Origin: an uncultured Aquincola sp.
GTDB lineage: Bacteria; Pseudomonadota; Gammaproteobacteria; Burkholderiales; Burkholderiaceae
NCBI GenBank assembly: GCA_937883885.1
Contig: CAKZXL010000191.1
Coordinates: forward strand, 1 to 25,564
Direction: 5' to 3'
Length of the DNA: 25,564 nucleotides
The notes beneath the pieces were generated by a model. That model worked only from the letters and a program-made list of their open reading frames with translations. It was not told where the DNA came from and searched no databases. Positions 14,407 to 21,491 of the stretch are shown in pieces. Position 1 is the stretch's first letter, and each line of letters begins with the position of its first letter. The position numbers and the translations under genes are program-made.

Positions 14407-16778
14407 CAGAGCAGCTCCTTGGGGTTGAGGATCATCAGCACGCTGCCGTCGCCCATCAGCGCGGTGCCGGCAAAGCCGGTGAGGCCGGCCAGCACGCCTT
14501 CCAGCGGCTTGAGGATGATGTCGCTGGTGCCGTGGAACTCGTCGACCAGCAGGCCGATGGTGTCCGAGCCGATGCGCAGCACCAGCACCGCATGCTCCTG
14601 GTCGGCATTCAGGCGCGGCGGCTCGTCCAGCCCCAGCATGTCGTTGAGGTTGCGCAGCGGCACGATGCGCCCGCGCAGCACCACGGTCTGCGCGTCCTTG
14701 AAGCGGTGGATGTCGTCCGCATGCACCCGCACCGTTTCCACGATCAGGTTCATCGGCACGCCGAAGCGGCGGCCCGCGGTCTCGATCATCATCACGTTGG
14801 TCACGGCCATCGACAGCGGCAGCGCCAGCCGCACCGTGGTGCCCTGGCCGCGCACGCTGCTCAGCGACACGCTGCCGTGGATGGCTTCCACCGCCGAGCG
14901 CACCACGTCCATGCCCACGCCGCGGCCCGAGAGGTCGCTGATCTGCTGCGCGGTGCTGAAGCCGGGCAGGAACACCAGCTGCACCGCGTCCTCTTCGCTC
15001 AGCGCATCGGCACGGTCGGCCGGAATCAGCCCGCGCTCGGCGGCCTTGGCGCGCACCTTGTCGGTGTCGATGCCGGTGCCGTCGTCGGTGATCTCGATCA
15101 GCACGCGGTCGCCGTCCTGGCGGGCGCTCACCCGCAGCAGGCCGCAGCGCGGCTTGCCGGCGGCGGCCCGAACTTCGGGCGTTTCCAGCCCATGGTCCAG
15201 GCTGTTGCGCACGATGTGGATCAGCGGGTCGGCCAGGCACTCGATGACGTTCTTGTCGGCCTCGGTGTCACCGCCTTCGATCACCAGCTCCACCTCCTTG
15301 CCCAGTCGCTTGGAGATGTCGCGCACCAGCCGCACGAAGCGCTGGAAGATGGTGCCCACCGGCAGCAGCCGCACCTGCATGATGGCGTGCTGCATGTCCT
15401 CGGCGATGCGGTTGATCACCGAGTACTGCGTCTTGATCTCGCGCGCCAGCTCGCGCTGCTGGAACACCGTCTCGGCCCGGGTGGCCAGGTAGGGCAGGGC
15501 GTTCTTGGCCACCACCATCTCGCCGATCAGGTCCATCAGCCGGTCGATCTTGTCCTGGCCCACCTTGAGCAGGCGCGGCGTGCCGCCAGCGGCCTCGTCC
15601 ACGGGCGCGGGGGCCTGCGCCGGGCGGCGCACCGCCGGGGCGCTGGCGGCGCCGCTGCTGGCGGACCGCACCGCGCCGGCCCCGGAGTAGGGCGTGCCCG
15701 CCGGCTGCTGCGCTTCAGCCCAGGCCTGCAAGGCGTCCACGCTGGTGGGCAGCGGCGGCAGCCCTTCGCCCTGATGGGGCATCGACTGGATCAGCCGGCC
15801 CAGGGCCACGCGCACCGCAGCCACCGTGCCGGGTGCCACGCCGGGGCGCTGCAGCAGCGCGCGCTGCTCGTTCCACAGCTGGCCCAGGCGGCGCTGCAGC
15901 AGCGCTTCGGCCTCGGGTTCCGCCGGCTGGGTGACGGGCTGCAACTGCGGCTGCGACTGCAACTGCGGCTGCGGCTGCGCGGCGGCGGTGAATTCGTGCC
16001 AGTCCAGCTGCTCGGGCACGTAGCGGAAATGGTCTTCCAGGTAGGCGCGCGGGGCCTCGCTCACCAGCAGCAACTGCAGGTTGCAGCGGTAGCAATCGAA
16101 GTCCGCCGGCGCGGGCCAGGGCTCCACCGGGCTGGCGGCCAGGTGCAGCAGGCCCGGCATCGTGCGCGCGGTGTGCAGCGGATCGTCGCCGTTGAAGAAG
16201 GCCTCGGCCCCGGGCCGGTAGCGCACGGCCACGCGGCCGGGGCGGGCCAGCTCGGGCGGCAGGGCCCGGGCCCAGTCGGGCACCGGCGCCGGCGCGGCGG
16301 CCCGGGTGTCGGCGGGCGCGGCAGCCGCGGCCAGCTGGTCGGGGGCGGCGGTGTCGGCGTGGTCGGCGTTGCTGGCGCCCGCATCGCCGGCCTGCGTGCG
16401 CAGCGCGCCGGCCAGCTGCTGCACCCGGCCGTCGATGCCTTCGGGCAGGCCGCCGTGCGCGCTGATGTGGTCCAGCATCTCGGCCGCGCAGTCCATGGCT
16501 TCCAGCAGCGCATCGGCGATGGCGGTGGTCATGCGCAGCGTGCCGCTGCGCATGCGTTCCAGCACGTCTTCGCCGGCATGGGCCAGGCGTTCCAGCGCCT
16601 CGAACTCGAACAGGCCGCTGTTGCCCTTGAGGGTGTGCACCTGCCGGAACAGCTCATTGATCAGCTCGGTGTCGCCGGGGTCGCGTTCCACGTCCAGCAG
16701 CCGCTTGCCGATCAGCTCCAGCCCCTCGCGCGATTCGGCGACGAACTGGTCCAGCACTTCGCTCATGTTGGTGTTCAT
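14406..16778 (-). CDS. cheA: Chemotaxis histidine kinase CheA, 790 aa
   Basis: The HPt (P1) domain covers about residues 5-125, with phosphoacceptor H48 in QVHTLKGNSG. A middle domain at about 180-265 has the pattern VRYRPG.EAFFNGDDPL and is followed by a Gln-Pro-rich linker (268-286). A short helical segment lies at about 290-355, the dimerisation P3 at about 405-465 and the ATPase P4 at about 465-655: N box HIVRNSLDHG (521-530), G1 DDGTGI (565-570), F box FLPGFS (603-608), G2 GRGVGMD (618-624). The CheW-like P5 is at about 655-790. All catalytic motifs are intact. A canonical P2 is not recognisable; the middle domain may replace it. The frame continues upstream to 17045 within the receiver gene, but ATG 16778 begins the HPt domain and overlaps the receiver stop by 4 bp. 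A second ATG lies at residue 5. Confidence 0.95.
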   Translation of the reverse strand: MNTNMSEVLDQFVAESREGLELIGKRLLDVERDPGDTELINELFRQVHTLKGNSGLFEFEALERLAHAGEDVLERMRSGTLRMTTAIADALLEAMDCAAEMLDHISAHGGLPEGIDGRVQQLAGALRTQAGDAGASNADHADTAAPDQLAAAAAPADTRAAAPAPVPDWARALPPELARPGRVAVRYRPGAEAFFNGDDPLHTARTMPGLLHLAASPVEPWPAPADFDCYRCNLQLLLVSEAPRAYLEDHFRYVPEQLDWHEFTAAAQPQPQLQSQPQLQPVTQPAEPEAEALLQRRLGQLWNEQRALLQRPGVAPGTVAAVRVALGRLIQSMPHQGEGLPPLPTSVDALQAWAEAQQPAGTPYSGAGAVRSASSGAASAPAVRRPAQAPAPVDEAAGGTPRLLKVGQDKIDRLMDLIGEMVVAKNALPYLATRAETVFQQRELAREIKTQYSVINRIAEDMQHAIMQVRLLPVGTIFQRFVRLVRDISKRLGKEVELVIEGGDTEADKNVIECLADPLIHIVRNSLDHGLETPEVRAAAGKPRCGLLRVSARQDGDRVLIEITDDGTGIDTDKVRAKAAERGLIPADRADALSEEDAVQLVFLPGFSTAQQISDLSGRGVGMDVVRSAVEAIHGSVSLSSVRGQGTTVRLALPLSMAVTNVMMIETAGRRFGVPMNLIVETVRVHADDIHRFKDAQTVVLRGRIVPLRNLNDMLGLDEPPRLNADQEHAVLVLRIGSDTIGLLVDEFHGTSDIILKPLEGVLAGLTGFAGTALMGDGSVLMILNPKELL

Positions 16779-17209
16779 GCCGGCACCCCCAGCGCCAGGT
16801 GGGCGGCGGCGGCGCGGCGGGCCGCGGCCCGGTCGCCCAGCAGCAGCGCGGCCGTGAGCACCAGCTCGCAGGGCTTGGCGGGCTTGAGCAGGTAGGCATT
16901 GGCACCGGCTTCCTGCGCGGCGCTGGCGTCGTGGGCCTGCGCCTCGGTGCTGACCATCAGCACCGGCGTCTGTGCCAGCTCGGGCTGGCGGCGCAGCGCC
17001 CGCACGAAGCTGTAGCCGTCCATGCGCGGCATGTTGATGTCGCACACGTACAGGTCGTAGGGCGCTTCCAGCGCCTGGGCCGCGGCCTTTTCCAGCGCTT
17101 CCATGCCGTTGACGGCTTCGTCCACCTGCCAGCCGGCGTCGGTGAGCATCTTGCGGTGGTACAGCCGCACGGTGGCGGCATCGTCGATGACGAGGATGTG
17201 GGCCTTCAA
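16775..17209 (-). CDS. CheY-like receiver protein with short Ala-rich tail, 144 aa, TTG start
   Basis: The receiver domain covers residues 1-115 with D9-D10, phosphoacceptor D57 (VCDINMPR), S87 (LMVSTEA) and K109 (YLLKP), all expected of an active receiver. An Ala/Arg-rich tail of about 30 residues follows. The start is TTG at 17209-17207, overlapping the cheR stop by 4 bp (TTGA). A perfect AAGGAGG ribosome binding site six bases upstream decides in favour of this start. The stop overlaps the cheA ATG by 4 bp. Together with the CheY encoded at 13809-14177, the operon has two receivers that could compete for CheA phosphate; one may act as a phosphate sink or serve a second output (inference). 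Confidence 0.9.
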   Translation of the reverse strand: MKAHILVIDDAATVRLYHRKMLTDAGWQVDEAVNGMEALEKAAAQALEAPYDLYVCDINMPRMDGYSFVRALRRQPELAQTPVLMVSTEAQAHDASAAQEAGANAYLLKPAKPCELVLTAALLLGDRAAARRAAAAHLALGVPA

Positions 17210-18075
17210 GCGGGGCCTCCTTCCAGCGGTTTCTGATGGACCATGGCGGCCGGAAAGCGGCGGACCTGGAACAGCGAGGTGATGCGGCTCATCGACTCGG
17301 AATGGCCCAGGCAGACGAAGCCGCCGGGGTTGAGCGCATCGAACATGGCTTCGGCCGCCGCGCGGCGCGAGGCATCGTCGAAATAGATCAGCAGGTTGCG
17401 GCAGAAGATGAGGTCGATGTCGCGGAAGCGCCGCGTGTCCGCCGGGTCGGACAGGTTCACGCGCGAGAACTCCACCGCCTGCACCAGGTCGCGGCTGATC
17501 GCATAGTCGCCGCCGGCCTGCCGGGTGAAATACTTCTGCAGCAGCGGCGGTGGCAGCTGGCCCACCGAGCGCGGCGAGTAGATGCCGCGTTCGGCCTGCG
17601 CCAGCACCTGGGTGTCGATGTCGGAGCTGAGGATCTCCACCTCGTAGTCGTCGATCAGCCGCCAGCGCTCCAGCAGGTAGATGGCGATGGAGTACGGCTC
17701 TTCGCCGGTGGAAGAAGGAATGCTCCAGATGCGGATGCGGCCGCCCGGCCGCTTGCGCCTGGCGATCTCGTCCAGCATGCCGTTGACCATGGCATCGAAC
17801 TGGTAGGTCTCACGGAAGAAGTAGGTCTCGTTGACCGTCATCGTGTTGACCAGCCGCTGCAGCTCGTCGCCGCTGCGCTCGAAGCGCAGGGCCATGAAGT
17901 AGCTGCGGAAGTCGTCGGCACCGGTGGCGTCGATGCGCTCGAGGATGCGCTTGTCGACGAAGTAGCGCTTGCTGTCGTCGAAGTGGATGCCGGTCTTGCG
18001 ATAGAAGAAGTCGCGGAACTTGGCGAAGTCCGCGTCGCTGATCTGCCGGCTGTCGGCATCGGCCAGGCTTTTCAT
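17206..18075 (-). CDS. cheR: Chemotaxis protein methyltransferase CheR, 289 aa
   Basis: CheR methylates glutamates on receptor helices using S-adenosylmethionine, giving adaptation. The N-terminal helical domain covers about residues 10-90, ending in NETYFFR (82-88), the position of the E. coli NLTAFFR motif. The SAM-binding Rossmann domain follows, with STGEEPYS (122-129), SSDID (150-154) and FCRNLLIYF (224-232). Length and motif spacing are those of a complete CheR with no TPR extension. The start at 18075 follows the stop of the HEAT-repeat gene directly (TGA-ATG), and the stop overlaps the next receiver gene. No receptor in the window ends with the pentapeptide that tethers CheR in enteric bacteria. 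Confidence 0.95.
   Translation of the reverse strand: MKSLADADSRQISDADFAKFRDFFYRKTGIHFDDSKRYFVDKRILERIDATGADDFRSYFMALRFERSGDELQRLVNTMTVNETYFFRETYQFDAMVNGMLDEIARRKRPGGRIRIWSIPSSTGEEPYSIAIYLLERWRLIDDYEVEILSSDIDTQVLAQAERGIYSPRSVGQLPPPLLQKYFTRQAGGDYAISRDLVQAVEFSRVNLSDPADTRRFRDIDLIFCRNLLIYFDDASRRAAAEAMFDALNPGGFVCLGHSESMSRITSLFQVRRFPAAMVHQKPLEGGPA
17216..17222 (-). promoter_or_regulatory. Strong ribosome binding site fixing a TTG start
   Basis: The minus strand reads AAGGAGG, a full match to the anti-Shine-Dalgarno core, ending six bases before TTG 17209. It lies inside the 3' end of cheR and explains how the receiver gene can use a weak start codon within a 4-bp overlap. Confidence 0.7.
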
Positions 18076-18702
18076 TCAGTGGGCCTCGATGCGTTGCAGC
18101 GCCATGTCGGTGGCAAAGCCGATGAAGGGGTCGCCGGCAAAGCGCTGGGCGGCCGCCCGCAGCGCGGCCACATGCTCGGGGCCGCCCACTTCGGCGAATA
18201 CCTCGATGGCCGCGGCCACCACGTTCACCGCCGCGTCCTGCTTGAGCACCTGCAGCAGCCAGGCCACGGTGCGCTCATGCTTAAGCTCGGCCAGCAGGTT
18301 GACGGTGAAGATGCGCACGTCCACGTCGTCGTCGTGCAGCAGCGCGCCGATTCGGGGCGCCACCGCGGCCGGCATGGTGGCCAGCACCTCGATGGCGCCG
18401 TTGCGCAGCTGGGCATCGTCGCTGCGCAGCAGCGGCAGCAGCGCGGCCACCGCCGCATCGCCGGGCATGCCGCCCAGCGCATGCAGGATGGCTTCGCGCA
18501 CCCGCGGGCTGGGCTCGTCCAGCAGGCGTTCGCCCAGCAGCGTGGCGGCCTGCGCATGCGCGCCCAGGTCGCGCGCGGCCCAGCGGCGCTGGTCCACGTC
18601 GCCCTCGCGCAGCTGGGCCATGAGGCCGGTGAGGTCGCGCGGGTACTCGCGCTGCACCACCGGGTGCATGGCCTCGTGGCTGGCCGGCTTCTTCAGTCCC
18701 AT
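18076..18702 (-). CDS. HEAT-repeat protein in the chemosensory operon, 208 aa
   Basis: From about residue 25 to the end the protein consists of repeating 30-residue helical pairs with the HEAT/PBS-lyase pattern. Examples are RWAARDLGA, PRVREAILHALGGM, AQLRNGAIEVLATM, VDVRIFTVNLLAEL and VVAAAIEVFAEVG. I count about five repeats. Such solenoids act as protein-binding scaffolds; no catalytic residues are expected. The first 20 residues are basic. It lies between cheB (23 bp gap) and cheR (no gap), so it is likely to work on adaptation enzymes or receptors. The frame is open further upstream into cheB, but ATG 18702 begins the non-repetitive leader and has a GAGG ribosome binding site about ten bases away. 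The repeat identification is firm; the partner is unknown. Confidence 0.85.
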   Translation of the reverse strand: MGLKKPASHEAMHPVVQREYPRDLTGLMAQLREGDVDQRRWAARDLGAHAQAATLLGERLLDEPSPRVREAILHALGGMPGDAAVAALLPLLRSDDAQLRNGAIEVLATMPAAVAPRIGALLHDDDVDVRIFTVNLLAELKHERTVAWLLQVLKQDAAVNVVAAAIEVFAEVGGPEHVAALRAAAQRFAGDPFIGFATDMALQRIEAH

Positions 18703-18725
18703 GGTGTGCTTGCCTCGCAGTGTGG

Positions 18726-19838
18726 TCAGGCGTGGGCGGGTGCCCACAACATCAGCTGGCGGGCCACGGCCTGGGCATCGAGCACCAGGGTGGCACCGTC
18801 GGCCGCGATCAGTTCCTGCGGCATGCCGAAGACGACGGCGCTGCGCTCGGATTCGGCGATGGTGCGGCCGCCGCCGCGCTTGAGCTGCGCCATCGCGCGG
18901 GCGCCGTCGTTGCCCATGCCGGTGAGCTGCACGCCGATGAGCTGGGCCGCTGGCAGGTGCTGCAGCGCGCTTTCCACCATCACGTCCACCGACGGGTGCC
19001 AGGGATGGCCGGGCGTCTCGGGCCGGGGCTTGACGGTCAGGCGGCCCAGGTACTCGGACACCACCATGTCGGTGCCGCCCTGGGCGATGTAGATGGTGCC
19101 CGGCTCCACCGGCAGCGCACTGCTGCACTCGCGCACGCGCAGCGCGCACAGGCTGTCCATGCGGCGCGCGAAGGCGGTGGTGAAGTTGGCCGGCATGTGC
19201 TGGGCCACCAGCACCGGCCACGGGAAGTCGGCCGGCAGTGCGGGCAGGATGTCTTCCAGCGTGCGCGGCCCGCCGGTGGACACGCCCACCAGCACCAGGC
19301 CCTCGGGCCGGCCGACGCGCGCCGGCGGCGCCGGTGCGCGGGCGCGGGCCACGGCGGCCGCGGCCAGCCGCTGCGCCGAGGCGGGGCGGGCTGCGGTGGC
19401 CGAAGGGCCGGACCGTGTGCCGGCCTCGGCCGCGGCGCGGTAGCGCGGCCGTGCACGGCTGGCGGCACGCACCTTCTGCAGCAGCTGGTCGGCCACGTCG
19501 TCCACGCTCAGCGAGATGGTGCCGCCGGGCTTGGGGATGTAGTCCACCGCGCCCAGCGCCAGCGCTTCCAGCGTGACGCGCGCGCCCTGCTCGGTCAGCG
19601 AGCTGAGCATGATCACCGGCGTGGGCCGCGCCTGCATGATCAGGCTCAGCGCGGTCAGGCCGTCCATCTCGGGCATGTTCACGTCCAGCGTCACCACGTC
19701 GGGTTGCCAGTCGGTCACCCGCTCGATGCCTTCGGCACCGTTGCGTGCGGTGTCCACCTCGTAACCGGCTTCGGTGAGCACGTTGGACACCAGGCGGCGC
19801 ATCAGCGCCGAGTCGTCCACCACCAGGACCTTGGGCAC
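18726..19838 (-). CDS. cheB: Chemotaxis methylesterase/receiver CheB, 370 aa
   Basis: The N-terminal receiver (about residues 1-120) has D8-D9, phosphoacceptor D52 (TLDVNMPE), S79-S80 and K103 (IPKP). An Ala/Arg/Pro-rich linker (about 125-178) leads to the methylesterase domain (180-370). The catalytic triad is S187 (GVSTGGP), H214 (AQHMP) and D311 (TGMGNDG). The enzyme demethylates or deamidates receptor glutamates when phosphorylated by CheA. The start is GTG 19838, supported by a GGGAG ribosome binding site about six bases upstream, and lies 13 bp after the triple-CheW gene stop. All active-site residues are present. No cheD is adjacent, so CheB may be the only deamidase available here. 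Confidence 0.96.
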   Translation of the reverse strand: MPKVLVVDDSALMRRLVSNVLTEAGYEVDTARNGAEGIERVTDWQPDVVTLDVNMPEMDGLTALSLIMQARPTPVIMLSSLTEQGARVTLEALALGAVDYIPKPGGTISLSVDDVADQLLQKVRAASRARPRYRAAAEAGTRSGPSATAARPASAQRLAAAAVARARAPAPPARVGRPEGLVLVGVSTGGPRTLEDILPALPADFPWPVLVAQHMPANFTTAFARRMDSLCALRVRECSSALPVEPGTIYIAQGGTDMVVSEYLGRLTVKPRPETPGHPWHPSVDVMVESALQHLPAAQLIGVQLTGMGNDGARAMAQLKRGGGRTIAESERSAVVFGMPQELIAADGATLVLDAQAVARQLMLWAPAHA

Positions 19839-19851
19839 TGCCGGCTCCCGT

Positions 19852-21453
19852 TCAAGCGGCCAGCGGCAGGGCCGGCGCGGCGGCCGGTTCGTCGGCCTGG
19901 CCCAGCGCCGTGACGGCCTGTGCCTCGGTGGCCAGCAGCAGCTGGGTGGGGTCGATCAGCATCACCAGGCGGGCGCCGCCGTCCAGCTTCGCCACGCGGG
20001 TGATGACGCGGCGCTGCTGGGCCGACAGGTCGGGCGCCTGCTCGATGCTCTGGCGGCAGATGCGCAGCACCTCGGCCACCGAATCGACGATGAAGCCGGT
20101 GCGCATGCCGCCGATGTTGAAGACCATGATGCGCTGGCCTTCGTTGCGCTCGATGCTGTCCAGCCCCAGGCGGGCGCGCTGGTCGATCACCGGCAGCACG
20201 ATGCCGCGCAGGTTGATCACGCCTTCCACGAAGGGCGGCGTGTGCGGCACGCGGGTCAGCGCCTCGGGCACGCGCACGATCTCCTGCACGCTCATGATGG
20301 GCACGCCGAACTCTTCGGCGCCGAGTCGGAAGATGACGACCTGCGTGTCGTCGTCGACGTTGCTGTCCCGCGTCATGCCGGGCTCCTCGGTGTTGGAAGG
20401 GGAATCGTGGCGGGCCGCCGCATCCAGCGCCTCGCGCATGGCGTCCAGGCCCAGCAGCCGCTCGACGGCAATCACCGCCACCAGGCGCTTGCCGTCGTCC
20501 AGCCGGCAGATGCGCTCGAACTCCTGCAGGTTGGCGCTGCCGCTCAGCACTGCGGGCACGGGTTCGGCTTCGGTGGGCTGCAGCGTCAGCACCTCCTTGA
20601 CGGCATCGGTCAGCAGGCCCACCTGGCCGCCGCCGGGCACGGCCACCACCACGATGCGGTGCGCCTCGTCGGGCGGCAGCGCCGGCAGGCCGAACAGGCT
20701 GCGCAGGCTCACCAGCGGCAGCAGCCGCTCGCGCAGCGAGATCAGCCCCAGCACATGGTGGGCGGTGTTGGGCACGCCGGTGATGTGCTCCGGCACCTGC
20801 ACGATCTCGCGCACCTCGGCGATGTCGATGCCGTATTCCTGCCCGGCCACGGTGAAGCTCACCAGCCGCAGCTCGTCGCTGGCATCGGCGGTCCTGTCGG
20901 CCGCTTCGTCGCGGAAGGCACGCTCGCCGGCGGCCAGCGTGGCGCCGGTGGTGCGCTGCAGCGCCGCGAACTGGTCGTCCACCAGGCGCTGGAAGTCGAG
21001 GATGGGCATCAGCTGGCGCCGGCCATCGGCCGCGCTGCGGTTGATGACACCGCTCAGGTAGTCGGCCTGCACGATGCTTTGCACCTGGCTGGCCGGTTCG
21101 ATCTCGGCCCGGTCCACGCTGACCACGCTGGCCACGCGATCGACCACGAAGCCCAGCGGCTGGCCCAGGTTGATCACCAGCGCGCGGGTGGCGTCGTCAT
21201 GCTCACGGTGGCCGGTGTGCAGCACCCGCCGCAGGTTGACGATGGGCAGCACCCGGCCGCGCAGGTTGGCCAGGCCGTCCAGCGCCGCGGGCGCCAGCGG
21301 CAGCCGGGCCACGTCGGGCACGCGGATGATCTCCTGCACCGGGGCCATGGGCACCGCGAACATCTGGTCGGCGATGCTGAAGGTGACGAACTGCTGGTCG
21401 CTGGCCGGCAGGGATTGCGCCGGTGCGCCGGCGGGGGACGAGGCGTCGCTCAC
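19852..21453 (-). CDS. Triple CheW-domain scaffold protein, 533 aa
   Basis: Three CheW-like domains lie in tandem at about residues 20-160, 195-340 and 370-510. Each keeps the core pattern (for example FSIADQMFAVPM, FTVAGQEYGIDI, FRLGAEEFGVPI, then the VQEIIRVP type helix). The loop that contacts receptors and CheA reads NLRGRVLP in domain 1 and NLRGIVLP in domain 3, but SLRERLLP in domain 2, which loses the Gly. Single-domain CheW couples receptors to CheA; a three-domain version could bridge several partners at once and shape the array. No single-domain cheW is in this window. The start is GTG 21453 with AAGGAG seven bases upstream. The frame remains open far into the upstream receptor gene but is Arg/Gly-rich shadow there. 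Confidence 0.92.
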   Translation of the reverse strand: MSDASSPAGAPAQSLPASDQQFVTFSIADQMFAVPMAPVQEIIRVPDVARLPLAPAALDGLANLRGRVLPIVNLRRVLHTGHREHDDATRALVINLGQPLGFVVDRVASVVSVDRAEIEPASQVQSIVQADYLSGVINRSAADGRRQLMPILDFQRLVDDQFAALQRTTGATLAAGERAFRDEAADRTADASDELRLVSFTVAGQEYGIDIAEVREIVQVPEHITGVPNTAHHVLGLISLRERLLPLVSLRSLFGLPALPPDEAHRIVVVAVPGGGQVGLLTDAVKEVLTLQPTEAEPVPAVLSGSANLQEFERICRLDDGKRLVAVIAVERLLGLDAMREALDAAARHDSPSNTEEPGMTRDSNVDDDTQVVIFRLGAEEFGVPIMSVQEIVRVPEALTRVPHTPPFVEGVINLRGIVLPVIDQRARLGLDSIERNEGQRIMVFNIGGMRTGFIVDSVAEVLRICRQSIEQAPDLSAQQRRVITRVAKLDGGARLVMLIDPTQLLLATEAQAVTALGQADEPAAAPALPLAA

Positions 21454-21491
21454 GGCCACACTCCTTGAACTTCGGGTGGGGAGGGGCGGCT

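Noticed and set aside
15940..15985. CTGCAACTGCGG-type short tandem repeat as a CRISPR or regulatory array
   Set aside because: It lies inside cheA and simply encodes the Gln-Pro-rich linker; there are no spacers.
13323..16895. Plus-strand open frame of about 1190 codons antisense to cheA and its neighbours
   Set aside because: Very long, but spans several well-defined minus-strand genes and reads as a His/Gln/Ala-rich shadow, a known effect of high GC.
16779..17045. N-terminal extension of CheA into the receiver gene
   Set aside because: The added 89 residues are low-complexity shadow, and the HPt domain starts right after ATG 16778, which forms a 4-bp overlap.
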